Assembly: GCA_000934455.1 (NCBI GenBank)
Contig: KN887023.1
Span: 40,188-75,688, forward strand
From: Apostichopus parvimensis
Lineage: Eukaryota; Echinodermata; Holothuroidea; Aspidochirotida; Stichopodidae
Reading direction: 5' to 3'
DNA: 35,501 nucleotides
A program made the position numbers and the translations under genes. This document shows, one piece after another, positions 10,797 to 22,162 of this stretch. The first letter of the stretch is position 1. The number at the start of each line of letters is the position of its first letter. The notes beneath the pieces were generated by a model. The model saw only the letters and a program-made list of their open reading frames with translations, made no database searches and was not told the origin of the DNA.

Positions 10797-13700
10797 CTGT
10801 GAACGTACGTTCCTACATAGGCACGCATGTACAGATTTAGTGTGCGTTTAAGTCCTTGTAAATTATATGGAACGCCAATTTGATGATTTTTGTAGGGGTA
10901 CCTATTTTTCCGCGCAACATTACGAAGACATTGCTATAGTGTTACTACTTTGTTCACGATTTGATTTATTCACAAATGTAACTTTTCATTCTTAAACAAG
11001 CCTTATCTGGTTTAATTTGCAATTTCGTATACTTAGTATTCTGAAAAGAATAATTTCGTGGCAAACAGTCTAGTTTCTTATCGGCAAATTGAAATGGTCC
11101 ATGAAAATACGTTGGTTACTCACGTCGGCAAGCAATCTCCACACTTTGTATCTTGTTTTGCTGAACATTCTTGTATAACGTGCCTATCTTTACAGTAGCT
11201 GCATGTACTACAATACATGTCGTTGCCACTTTGGAATGTTCCTGATTCACACGGTTGACAAACACCGCCCTCACCATCTCCCCAACCACAGTCCTGGGAA
11301 GACAAAAGATTTAGAAAAATGAAAAACAAATTTTTAGTTGAGTTTGACAAATTCAAATATTCGATTATTTGGTGAGAATCTTAATTTTTTTTCTTCAACA
11401 TTCCCTATGCGTTGTTTGCATAAATTTGATGTTAACTGCTATGAAAATATAATCAAATTAATTAATTGCTCGTTCAGAAAAACCCTCGCCTGGTGGAAAA
11501 TATATAGACTGCCTTAGTTTGAGCAACTGTTATCGTATAACGTTATAGGTTTCAACTGTAACTATACAACCCAATTCCCCACAAGCGGTTTTGATTAAAT
11601 TTAGCAGAGCCTTCAAGAAATGTTTTTCTCTCCTCTCCTAGCGTTCACTTGAAGTATTGGGCCGCAACAAAACCTTACTTTTACATTTTGTAACGATTGC
11701 GACATCCTAATATCTTATTCACCACCGCGCCCCGCCCCCAACCCCCTACTACTTGACAAAGCTGTTTACTCCACATAATTGTAAGTGGTCTCGTTCCAAC
11801 CTATGGATAGGTTCTTACGACGGATAACTTCAAGATCAACACAGTGACGTCATTCACTGACATGGGTGCTGCTCAAGATCTTTGCAGTGTTTGCAAACTT
11901 CTAAATTCGCATCAATTACGGAGAAGAATAAACGATGTTTTTATTCCCCCTTTTTATACCTTCCCTGTGTGCTATTTGAAAACTATGACATATAAACTAA
12001 ACGATATATATGAAAAGGAGAGATTTTTTTTATATATCAGTATCCTTCATCTTTAAGCTTACAAAGCATGCTTACTGCCATAAAGACATACATCTTTTCA
12101 ATATGCTTAAACAAAGCAAACTCCGTCCGCCCAAAACCCCTAAACAATACGGTTGCATACCAGTACTGCTGAAATACTGAATAAGAATTGGCATGATGCA
12201 ATCCAAAGCAAAAATAGTTCATTACGGAATAGACCAAAATTTCCACGTAGATTCATAAGACTAACAATTATTCCATTACATGTGAATGCCTCACATGACT
12301 AGGTCGGATTGATTATAATATTACCAACTAACACACATCCTACAGCTAAAGTGAAAGAGTCCACGGTTGGAATGGGGTATACTAATCCGTTGATGTGAAA
12401 CAAAATCCTATTTTTTTGTCAGATTTTTCGATAGCTTCGACGATATGAGAGTAGAGGTGACTGGTGGAGGGGAACTTAGTGTTTCTATAGAGTGGTGGTT
12501 GGGGGTTGGGGGAGGAGATGAATGATAAATAGGGGATGACGGTAGTGGTGTTGAGGTTGGATGTTTAGAACCACGGCATTGTCCACTGGTTCTAAAGAAA
12601 CCAAAATATCAAAGTTCTATCACTATTTTGGAAACCCTTCACGTGTTCCAGTGACCACGGACCAGCTAGGGTATCTCAGAAACGGGGTTGGGAGATACAA
12701 ACACTGGATAGATACCCAAGTAGCACTATATACATGCAGCAGTACATCGAGAAGACAAGTATGAGAAATGCCCGCGAGCAAAGCATGCTCATTTTAACAT
12801 TTGTATATTCCTCGTTGTAATTGGTTATATTTGTAGGTTATCTTTTGGGGCAAAATACAGTTTCATAGAAGGAGGGGTGGGGGGGGGGGGGGGTTTGTGT
12901 GAGGATTGAAAAGGGGCAGCGGTGGGAGAGGAGTGGTTAATTCCCACCCTTCTGGATCCGCTCCTGAAACCGTGGATGATGAAAGTTAACGGGTTTAGTT
13001 TAACGAAGAGATAATTTGTAACTCACCGAACTCAATTCTAGTCCAGCGCGGCACTTTGGGCATTCCTGACAGGCTCTGGTCTCGTTGTCGTAGTATTGGG
13101 TCTCACCGCATTCTGCCGAACTCTGTCGATATGATACAATATACAACAGAGAAATATAGATAATACCAACAAATAGTCACATCTGTTTATTGTAGTTCTC
13201 GATGTGGTTATGCAGGAATTTGTGTGCCTCTTTTTTTCCAGATCGGGCTCCAAATCAATAGACACAGGCTGTTTGCTTAGAGGGAGGGGGAAGGGGAGGG
13301 GTGGGAGTGGAGTCGGTTATGGGTGGGGTGAGGGCTGGAATGGATCGAAGAGGGTAAGTGAGAGTGGCTTCCTATCTTGAACAAGCATCGTTGCAACTGT
13401 ATTGTAGCTATGTAAATTTTGGTGTCGGACCTTTAACATGTATAGGCTTATTATTATTAGCTCTCGTTTGAAAAAAAAATGGTGCCCTTCATACCTAGCC
13501 TTTTCTCCTACTAGCCCTTCCCTGTCTCGTACCCCCGTTCGCCACTCCTTACTTTCGACCAAATTTCCCAATGGCCTGCCACTCCAAAGAACAATTTGAT
13601 GGGAGTTTGCTAAACAAGTATTTAGAAGTGAGAACAGATATACATCACACTTGCAGCAGCTTTGTGGAGAGGTACACGAAAGGAATAATAAATGACGCAT

Positions 13701-13870
13701 GTATAACGACGCCTTGTAAACCATGACTATTCATGATCCGGAAATTTAAGCTTGTCTTTCGAACTAGAAATGTAACTCTTTTTCTTCTAATTCTTACTTA
13801 CCATTACACGGGAATAAAATACTCCGAAGAGTAAGATGAGAATGGTGTAACTAGTCGTCTCTAGGTCCAT
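10736..13870 (-). CDS. EDAR/EDA2R/TNFRSF19-like TNF receptor (3' end unresolved)
   Basis: Exons on the - strand: 13870-13802, 13122-13027, 11293-11124 and possibly 10796-10736. The product starts with a signal peptide and continues with cysteine-rich repeats. The order CGETQYYDNET, CQECPKC, DCGWGDGEGG, CQPCESGTF and CGDCLP resembles the ectodysplasin receptor group (EDAR, EDA2R, TNFRSF19). The G-x-G-E-G-G and C-G-D-C-L-P motifs look closest to EDA2R as I recall it. These receptors bind TNF-type ligands at the cell surface and signal through TRAF proteins. Neither a transmembrane segment nor a death domain was found downstream. The protein could be soluble, or the remaining exons may be missing or unrecognised. 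Confidence 0.75.
11124..11293 (-). CDS. TNFR exon 3: second cysteine-rich domain
   Basis: Acceptor TTGTCTTCCCAG, donor CCGAC|GTGAGT; phase 0 in, phase 2 out. Cysteines in DCGWGDGEGGVCQPC, YCSTCSYC, ECSAKQDTKCGDC form a complete CRD. CGDCLP before the donor matches the end of CRD2 in EDA2R. Confidence 0.9.
11294..13026. other. TNFR intron 2
   Basis: A 1,733-bp intron. It has G-rich patches near 12490-12518 and a run of 15 G at 12879-12893. No extra cysteine-rich exon was found; exons 2 and 3 adjoin as in EDA2R. The + strand frame at 12561-12764 has no family signature. Confidence 0.55.
13027..13122 (-). CDS. TNFR exon 2: first cysteine-rich domain
   Basis: Acceptor TCGACAG, donor TCG|GTGAGT; exactly 32 codons, phase 0 at both ends. 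SSAECGETQYYDNET then CQECPKCRAGLEL follows the C-G-x-x-x-Y-Y...C-x-x-C-x-x-C pattern of CRD1 in the EDAR group. Confidence 0.88.
13123..13801. other. TNFR intron 1 with G-quadruplex-like patch
   Basis: A 679-bp intron. The + strand at about 13280-13335 has repeated runs of 3-5 G with short spacers, which fits the G3+N1-7 rule. No other feature was recognised. Frames on the - strand here show no domain. Confidence 0.5.
13802..13870 (-). CDS. TNFR exon 1: start codon and signal peptide
   Basis: ATG at 13870-13868 opens 23 codons, beginning MDLETTSY followed by the hydrophobic core TILILLFGVF, then a strong donor ATG|GTAAGT in phase 0. Length and hydrophobicity fit a signal peptide. The phase matches exon 2. 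Confidence 0.8.
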
Positions 13871-15616
13871 ATTTCATTAAAGATTTGGTTTCCGATTTCT
13901 GGATGAATTTTTGGATGAATTGTTTCTGTACATAAATTAAGTAGTAAAAAGTATAACAAATTAGATCTTTTCTTGTAATTGGAAATTCATTGGTCGAAAG
14001 TGTACCTATTACATAACTTTAAAAAAACGAAGAGGACATTAGTGTGCAGACGTACATGGAATCAATAGGGTCGATACAACTTATAGGTCGGGCCTGGTGA
14101 CGTGATGTGCACTCTTCATTTTAAGCTTCATTATATTACGATACGAGAATACACGATTCTTTATCCTATACATTTTCCAGGGCCACATCTTTGCATTTTC
14201 CCTGGGCCCCTAACTGACCCTTGACCCTAGGGCTGGATCTTCTTGACCCACCCCCCCACCCCGGCCTTCCTTTCCTCATGCCTGCATAGACTACCGTTGT
14301 AAGAGAAACTGGAAATATAATATCCCTTTTAATAAAAGTCACCTAAGATAGAACCTAGGCACGAACCCCCCCCCCCCCTAAAAAACTTTTAACCCCAGTG
14401 CCCAGTCATTGAGACTGTAACTGTGTAATCATGACGATGTTACATGTAGTGAGTATTACCAAATTATAATATGTTGGGTGGTTCCGTCATTTATATACAA
14501 ATTTAATACAGCAGCTGTTTTAGAGACGAATGTTTGGGTTTCGTTTTTAATTGTTGTCAGAGCGAATCAGTGAAAATGACGTCACGATAGGCAATTTAGA
14601 GAACTCACATTTTTAGCATTCCACGGCACAGTCTGCAGCGAACGAGAAATTATTATTCAGACTTCAGAGACTAGAATAATATAGAGCCGGGCTTATTCAT
14701 TGTATCTATACATCGGCAGTTTCACATCACTGATTCTCGACCACGCCATAAGTTCTAAAGCGACCATTTCTTAAGCGTCATGAATGTAGACACGACACAA
14801 TGAACAATGCATGGAATAATCAGATGATCCATTGTTGATTTTATATAGGCCTACCTACTAATTAGTCGAAATTTCGAAAATTTTCATTTTAAAAGCGAAA
14901 TTTCGACCTCGCCCTCCTCCCCCTCCTCCGACATAAAACACACTGGGATAGTAAACACTGTGTGCACAGCTCAGCCCGACCAGTTTGGTCGAGTACCTGT
15001 GATCAAAACTTGCGACTTTCGGACAATTACGGTACACTATATTGACTATAGGAACGGACCTAATGTCAATGGTTGCGAGATTATTATTATAGACTAGGAT
15101 GAGGCCGTGTAATTGAATAAAAACTTGCCAAATCGTCCAGACAATATGTGAGGACCACTAGATCCCCTTGGTATCCTAACCCTATAACCGTAGCCCAGGC
15201 TCACCCCCCCCCCCATTTCTAGTACTATGATTGATTAGAATTGTATTTAAAAACGTAGTCTTACCTTTTTTTCTTCTCTCGCGATTGACACTATATTAGC
15301 CTGATAAATTATACTCAGTCCTATTTCATTAACGATAATACACACAGTATTAACCGTTTAAGTCCTTGTTCTTTTCCGTCTGAATAATATCATCTGGAAG
15401 GCATGCATCACGGACACAGAAATTAACCGCAAATACCGGATAACTAAACCAAACAAAATCAAATTCCCAACAAACGTCACGATTCCATGAACATATACGG
15501 ATGCTTTTGCTGGCCATTTGATATGATTTCAAGCTATGATGTACACATTCTTAAAATAGCCATTTACCTAATGAAAACCAAGTTCAGTACAGTATGAAAG
15601 TAGTATAAGAAGAGGG

Positions 15617-15651
<35 letters not shown>

Positions 15652-16491
15652 AGAAAGAGCAAATTTTATGGACAAGGGGTTAAATTCGTTTTGAAATCTT
15701 CTTCTGCTTTTCAGGAAGATAGGCTATGTAAAGTTTGTAATGAGATAGGCAAGGGCCGGACAGGGTGGGGTTAGGGGGAGGGGAGGTCCACTGGCTATGC
15801 CACTGTAATACGAGCGAGTAAAAACCTGAGTGTTTGTGTAGTATTTCATCATTTTAATCAAACATACGATGAGACCGTGTAAAATTTAGCCCCCCCCCCC
15901 CAAAAAAAAGAGTAACATTTATTTCTTCAAAAACCGTTTGTAATATTTTGTTAAAGATGACTTAGAAAGTAACCACGGTATGTTCATTTGAGTATTCTAA
16001 ACGTGAACGAATTGTTTTAACAAAGGGGAGGGTGGGGGATGGCGGAAGTTTGATTTTGGAGGGAAGGGGATGAAGCTTGCAACTAACTTTACGAGTGTCG
16101 AAGGTAATAAGGTTTTATCACAACAGGTTTTCAAAAATGGTCATTACCGGCATCCGTAACAATTATTGCACAATCCAGGATAATCCCCTTACTTTGTTTT
16201 ATTGCATAACGTGTAACCATTTATATGGTAAAACGATCATACTATATATACTGGTATAGGGCGTTCAAGATAAATGCAAGATTTTTTTTGGGGGGGGGGG
16301 GGCGTCGGCCAGATTGAAATCTCTTGCGGGCCCGGATTTACGTGGATTGGGTTCAGTTCCAGCTCATTTCATGAATTAATCCTTTACAATCAAATGATCA
16401 TAAATACGAGTTCTTCATGATCGACTGATATCTAATTTCAATTCCTGTATGGTTCCAGCCTCTCCTAAACACCTACCATACCCCCCCCCCC
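13871..16491. other. Gene-free stretch upstream of the TNFR gene
   Basis: No coding signature. It would include the TNFR promoter, but no clear TATA or initiator could be assigned. Homopolymers: 13 C at 14366-14378, 11 C at 15204-15214, 31 G at 15620-15650, 12 C at 15890-15901, 13 G at 16290-16302 and 13 C at 16481-16493. Confidence 0.5.
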
Positions 16492-16884
16492 CCGTGGCGG
16501 AGCTAGGGGTATTGGTCAGGAGGGCGAGAATAGTCTGTAGGGGCGCTTTCGACATTATCTAAGCGGAGCGCCACCATTGGTTGGCGCGGAGGGTACAGAC
16601 ATTTTTTGAGTAAAGATACACTCTAGATCGCCGGAAATGACCCTTTCCGGGCCTTGCTAATTTGCAGATAAACGAAGAATAAATAGGTGTTATCGCCATT
16701 TTGTCGGAAAATTACACCAACAAAATGTGACAAATGTCAATAGGTAGATGAGAGCGCGATAAAAAAGTCAATAATCGCAATAAGTAAAAAGTGGTAAAAA
16801 GCTGAAAAGGGCGCCAGCAGTCCATTTGAGTCCGTCAGGGGGGGGGGGCATCCGCCCCCTGACTGTATGGACGCTCCGCTACTG
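16492..16884 (+). mobile_element. hAT-like MITE family 1, copy 1
   Basis: About 393 bp, with ends CCGTGGCGGAGC and GCTCCGCTACTG. It is alignable end to end with the other two family-1 copies (19006-19378 and 20821-21218). It sits against a C homopolymer on both sides, so a target duplication cannot be read. It has no transposase frame and is therefore non-autonomous. Confidence 0.85.
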
Positions 16885-18108
16885 CCCCCCACATTTCCCG
16901 CCTTCAAAAGAAATTGTGGGCTCTGTGTATACGGTCTCCCGACGTATTGAGTCTGTTGTACAAGTTCAGCTGCAAGAAAAGAAGTAGCCCCACGATCCCA
17001 GAATTATTTTTACACAGTCAAACTTGAAATGGTCTTTAACATTTACAATTTTTTTTTCTTCTTCAATTCTTCCCATCACTAAAACCTGACCTAATTCGAC
17101 AGCTGAATGGATTCTCAACTTTCCTGAACGGTCTAGTAATATATACTGAATTTTACTAGTGTGAACTCCCATCATACACCAAACTCATCATACCCCCACT
17201 TGACGTAACCCGATCGGAATGGGATAACGTTCATGCTAATTTAAATACGAAGGCTGAAAACAGAGCTCTGTTAGTTCAGTCTGCTTCCGGTTGTCCAATA
17301 TGTTATAAGAACTGCTATAGTACGGTGAGAATGAACGTGTATAAACAACCAATTATGTAAAAACGTTGTGAGAGATTTTATAGAGATGTTTAGCAAAATA
17401 TAGACTCCCGATATATCTCAACTATCTTTCTCTCCCATCCTCACGTTATCATTATTCGTCTCGTCTCGTCAAAACAATCTCTTTTTCTGTGACTTTAAAA
17501 GTTTCAAGGATGACGACAGTATACATGCTGATACAACATGCCGTATGTATAGGCTAATTCATCCTATCACGATCCTCGAACAACAGCTCCGTACCTCGAG
17601 GGACGGGCTTGCAGATTAGTGGGTGAATTTTTTTCTTCTGATTGTGGCGCCGACGGTTGCGATTATTAACTTAATATTTACTTAAAGCCGTATTCTGTCT
17701 GACTGAAGAAAATAAAAAAATAAATCCACGAAAACTCAATTTTCGTGACCTATAAATAAGTTTATCGACATAGCCTATTCGTGAAGATCCGCAGTCGTAT
17801 GGTACAACTGAATCCATCACATATGGTAACTTAAACACCCCCCCCCCCCCCGTGATTGGTTACGAAAGTATCGTGTATCTTCACTATACGAAGTTAGTTA
17901 TAACACACGGAGAAAGCATTGGACTAACACAAATCACGATCTAAATTAGCTTCAATTCTTTTTCATATCTTTTGTTTCTTTAACGGTACGCACGCGTTGT
18001 GGTAACACCATGATTCTCGGTAAAACGGAAGTTCGAAGCAAACAGACCGCGCGTCACACGTAACGGGGGTAACACAAAAGATTGCGCAATAAAGGGATTA
18101 ACCCTACA
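16885..18108. other. Gene-free stretch between MITE copies
   Basis: No gene or repeat recognised apart from 14 C at 17838-17851. Confidence 0.5.
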
Positions 18109-19378
18109 CAGTGGCGGAGCGCGTAATTTTTTTTCCTAGGAGGGTTAGGGGCAATTATCATATATATAGGCGTATCCAAACCCTCGCCCATGCGTGTTAC
18201 TCATAGACACGCGTTACTCATCGATCGCTGTAATACACGTGTGCGGGCCCGAGTGTACGTGGGTACTATGTACGCTGTACAAAGCAATAGATCTCCGCTG
18301 TACAGTTTTACACGTAATGCAGTTTGCTTTTTGGCCAAGGATTATCAAGTGTGAATTGAAGAAAATAAGTGATGGGACGCGGGCTAAAGAAATACAAATA
18401 AAGCGCGATCAAATCGTCACTTCAATTATTAATTTTCTGGAGGTGTTATGGCTAATGTAGGGGACTTGTAGTCTGCGTATCGGCTGGTGATTTAATATCG
18501 TGCAAACTTAAATCAGGTAGGCTTAAAGATAGTCCACATAGGACATTACAAATCATCATAACTTTATGCACTTCATTGTAACATCTATTAAGAAGTCAAA
18601 AATCTTTATTTCAAGTTTCAAGTAAGACATACATCTCATTTTCATGAAATTGTCCAGGATAGATAGTCCCATTTTTAACCTGTGGATCATAGTCTAAAAA
18701 TGTGGATCTTGTCTAAAATCTGGGTGAGAGGATTACTATATTATATGCAATTGTATCGAGTAACTTAAACCTCCAATCTAGGGCAAGATTCCAGCTGAAG
18801 ATTGGCGCAAGGATTGTGAGTCGAACAGGTCTCCATCGCTGCATGAACGCATATACGTATACATGTGCAAAAACTTGAATCGCGTCGCATACACTGTATG
18901 TACTACTACTAGCCATAAACTTTTTACGAGTAACACGCATGCGCGAGGGTTGGATACGCCTAAATATGATAATTGCCCCTAACCCTCATAGGAAAAAAAT
19001 TACGCTGGCGGAGCTAGGGGTATTGGTCAAGGGGGGGGGGGGCGAGAATGGTCTGTAGGGGCGCTTTCGACACTATCTAAACGGAGCGCCACCACAGGTT
19101 GGCGCGGAGCGTACAGAAATTTTTTGAGTAAAGATACGTCCTAGATCGCCGGAAATGACCCTTTCCTGACCTTGCTAATTTGCAGATAAACGAAGAATAA
19201 ATAGGTGTCATTGCCAACAAAATGTGACAAATGTCAATAGGTAGATGAGAGCCCAATAAAAAAGTAAATAATCGCGAATAAGTAAAAAGTGGTAAAAAGC
19301 TGAAAAGGGCGCCGGAGTCCATTTGAGTCCGTCAGGGGGGGCATTCGCCCCCCTGACTGTATGGACGCTCCGCCACTG
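18109..19378 (+). mobile_element. hAT-like MITE family 1, copy 2, split by a nested insertion
   Basis: The copy begins CAGTGGCGGAGC at 18109-18120, is interrupted by the element at 18121-19005, and resumes at the duplicated TGGCGGAGC (19006-19014) to end CCGCCACTG at 19378. Flanks are ACCCTACA (18101-18108) and TCCCTACA (19381-19388), 7 of 8 matching but two bases off the right end. It has the same orientation as copy 1. Confidence 0.85.
18121..19005. mobile_element. Mutator-like long-TIR non-autonomous element, 885 bp
   Basis: Inverted arms 18121-18202 and 18928-19005 match with few differences; both start GCGTAATTTTTTT. The 9-bp TGGCGGAGC (18112-18120 and 19006-19014) flanks the element directly. 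Long TIRs with a 9-bp target duplication are the usual mark of the Mutator superfamily. No transposase frame is present inside. It inserted 12 bp into family-1 copy 2. Confidence 0.85.
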
Positions 19379-20820
19379 AGTCCCTACATTGCATTGTGAA
19401 GGTGGGTTATTTGTCAATGCCAGCGTTGCACGGTCTGTGTTACATCAGGGAGTTGTTATGGAACAACTCCCTGGTTACATTGTACGATGGTTTTCACCTC
19501 AACAGGTCCGCTGGAAGTATAAACGGGTATAAATTTTCAATGTGGTATGCAAAATCATCCTCGTAACTACCACTTGCCTAGATATTGATACAAGAGTGTA
19601 TAAAGGAGAAGGGAGAGGAAGAAAGGGGCCTAGACATTGATACATGAGTGTGGAGGAGAAGGGAGATGGAGAGAGGGAATGGAGTCACAGGGGGAGTTGA
19701 CTCAGAGGGAGGGGGAGAATGAGGAAGGGAAATGAAAAGGTGACGGAGAGGGAGGGATAGAGAGGGGAGGCAAAGTGTAATCGTAGTAGTAGGGAGCGAA
19801 GATAGGACGGAAGAAGTTGATGGGAGGCGGGAGGTGGAGCGAGAGTGTGGAGGGGTGGAGAGGGAGAAAGAGAGAGAGAAAAAAGAGGAGAAAAGGGGAA
19901 ATGATAGGGGCAAGGATGGGATGGAAGGGGAGGAAGTGGAGTCAGAGGGGTGGGGAAGGGTTGGGATGGGATCGTGAATAGGTAAAGAGAGGGAGTGGGA
20001 GGGAAAGGAAGATCTGTAGAGGGAAGTGGGACGGGAGGGTGTTTAGAAATCAATTTCCTGTCTTTTCGGTAAGCGGGAAATGGGAAGGGGAGCGGTAATG
20101 GGGGGGGGGGATCAGGGAGGTGGTGCAGGGAGGTGGGACAGAGTGGTGGGCAGCAGCTATAGGGGTGGTGTAAATCAGGGAGGTGAAGCACGAAGGTGGA
20201 GCTAGGAGGTGGAGCGGGGAGGGCGGGTGGAAGAGAGAGTAGGTGGTGTAAAAGGTTGGGGAGAGGAGATGAAAATGAGAGGACAAGGTAAAACAAGATG
20301 GGGTAAGGGGAGGGGAATGGAGTTTGTTTGGAATGTGTGTTTGAGTAGCAGAGCCTAACCCCAAGAGTTGCAGACAACCAGATTGCCAATTCTTCAATTT
20401 AGTTTTAAATTGTTTATACCGCATAATACTTGATATCTTGGAGAAATATGTACTACGAAATCTCATGGATATTACAAACGTATAAAACAAAAGTCTGTCC
20501 ACAAATGTAACAAAACTTCTCAGATTGTCTTATTAAATCGCCTGTCGGGCCCCTACAACAGTAACAGTCTTCCGGTGACTGAAGGGCCTCATAACACTCC
20601 AGCCCCGTTCCAATGTATAGGAAGTTTCATCTTCGCCATATTGCTTTGTCTTTTCATTATGTGTCTTTTCATTATGTCCGTACTCCTGGGAATTCTAAAG
20701 TATCCTCATTACCTTTTGGGTCCCTTCGTCTATAGTCTGCCTAGTTTCCTAGGTTTGTAAGTAAGTATCCGTCCTGTCCTGTTCGAACTCTCCTGTAAAT
20801 TGGCACTCGTTGGCAATATC
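19379..20820. other. Gene-free stretch dominated by a polypurine tract
   Basis: Contains the tract described at 19601-20345 and otherwise no recognisable gene. The long Pro/Ser-rich frames on the - strand across it reflect base composition only. Confidence 0.7.
19601..20345 (+). repeat. Polypurine (G/A-rich) tract of about 0.7 kb
   Basis: The + strand is almost wholly purine, built from irregular GGGAGAGG, GGAGGTGG and GAAGGGG words with few T or C. Near 19575-19665 a segment with GATATTGATACAAGAG or GACATTGATACATGAG recurs, which points to local duplication. An 11-G run lies at 20100-20110. Confidence 0.9.
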
Positions 20821-21218
20821 CAGTGGCGGAGCGTCCATACAGTCAGGGGGCGAATGCCCTCCCCCCCCCCCCGACGGACTCAAATGGACTGCTGGCGCCC
20901 TTTTCAGCTTTTTACCACTTTTTACTTATTCGCGATTATTGACTTTTTATTGCGCTCTCATCTACCTATTGACATTTGTCACATTTTCTTGCTGTAATTT
21001 TCTGACAAAATGCTCTAACGGCTATTTATTCTTCGTTTATCTGCAAATTAGCAAGGCCCGGAAAGGGTCATTTCCGGCGATCTAGGGAGTATCTTTACTC
21101 AAAAAAAAATCTGTACGCTCCGCGCCAACCCGTGGTGGCGCTCCGCTTAGATAATGTCGAAAGCGCCCTTACAGACCATTCTCGCCCCCTCTGACCAATA
21201 CCCCTAGCTCCGCCACTA
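20821..21218 (-). mobile_element. hAT-like MITE family 1, copy 3
   Basis: 398 bp, inverted with respect to copies 1 and 2. Ends CAGTGGCGGAGC and GCTCCGCCACTA form short TIRs. A perfect 8-bp target duplication GCAATATC flanks it (20813-20820 and 21219-21226), the usual size for hAT. No transposase frame. A C run at 20861-20872 replaces the G-rich end of the other copies. Confidence 0.92.
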
Positions 21219-21378
21219 GCAATATCCCTTCTATACTCGTCCGGTACAAGTTCTAATTAAACGCCCAACTCTCGACACGTCTGCGTGACACAGTAAGAAC
21301 AAAAAAAAAACACATACACACCCTAGTGAACATACAAAGAAGTCCTAGGTGTGACCTGGTACAGGACGGTACCTATAC

Positions 21379-21497
21379 ACAACCTAACCAACTATGTATG
21401 TGGACAATGATAGTAAGTCCAGAGGTTCGGAACCACAAGGGCTTGTGTCACCTGTATCGAACATTACTAGTCCTGTTTGGTGACATATTTTTGCCTT
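21379..21497 (+). repeat. Unclassified dispersed repeat, copy 1
   Basis: It shares GTCCAGAGGTTCG, TCACCTGTATCGAACA and TGTTTGGTGACATA-like blocks, in the same order, with the reverse complement of 35345-35501. This copy lacks about 40 bp in the middle. The class is unknown; the GGTTCGGAACC word looks like a tRNA B box, but no good A box was found. Confidence 0.7.
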
Positions 21498-21639
21498 ACT
21501 ACAAGAGATCATTCATGATGCTGACCAAATCGAAATCTAGAAAGAGATACTATGAAAAATTCTGTTAAATGAAATGTATATAAACGACCAAAGGCAAATG
21601 AACATATATATTTATATATATTTGAAACGGTTTATACAT

Positions 21640-21672
21640 ACATTCACACATACACGCACGCACACACACACA
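21640..21672 (+). repeat. CA-rich microsatellite at the gap edge
   Basis: A run of CACA with CACG and CATA interruptions stops at the first N. It probably caused the assembly break. Confidence 0.85.
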
Positions 21673-22162
21673 NNNNNNNNNNNNNNNNNNNNNNNNNNNN
21701 NNNNNNNNNNNNNNNNNNNNNNNNNNNNNNNNNNNNNNNNNNNNNNNNNNNNNNNNNNNNNNNNNNNNNNNNNNNNNNNNNNNNNNNNNNNNNNNNNNNN
21801 NNNNNNNNNNNNNNNNNNNNNNNNNNNNNNNNNNNNNNNNNNNNNNNNNNNNNNNNNNNNNNNNNNNNNNNNNNNNNNNNNNNNNNNNNNNNNNNNNNNN
21901 NNNNNNNNNNNNNNNNNNNNNNNNNNNNNNNNNNNNNNNNNNNNNNNNNNNNNNNNNNNNNNNNNNNNNNNNNNNNNNNNNNNNNNNNNNNNNNNNNNNN
22001 NNNNNNNNNNNNNNNNNNNNNNNNNNNNNNNNNNNNNNNNNNNNNNNNNNNNNNNNNNNNNNNNNNNNNNNNNNNNNNNNNNNNNNNNNNNNNNNNNNNN
22101 NNNNNNNNNNNNNNNNNNNNNNNNNNNNNNNNNNNNNNNNNNNNNNNNNNNNNNNNNNNNNN
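21673..22162. other. Assembly gap, 490 N
   Basis: All bases are N. Its true size and content are unknown. Open frames running through it are meaningless. Confidence 1.

Noticed and set aside
12561..12764. 67-residue + strand frame in TNFR intron 2
   Set aside because: No family pattern, no splice support and no fit to either neighbouring gene.
19578..20502. Long Pro/Ser-rich - strand frames
   Set aside because: They are the complement of the polypurine tract, lack domains, and overlap in several frames.
20810..21085. Frames of 65-91 residues on the + strand, and similar - strand frames at 19077-19417
   Set aside because: Both lie on copies of the same hAT-like MITE and read like each other; they are repeat translations.
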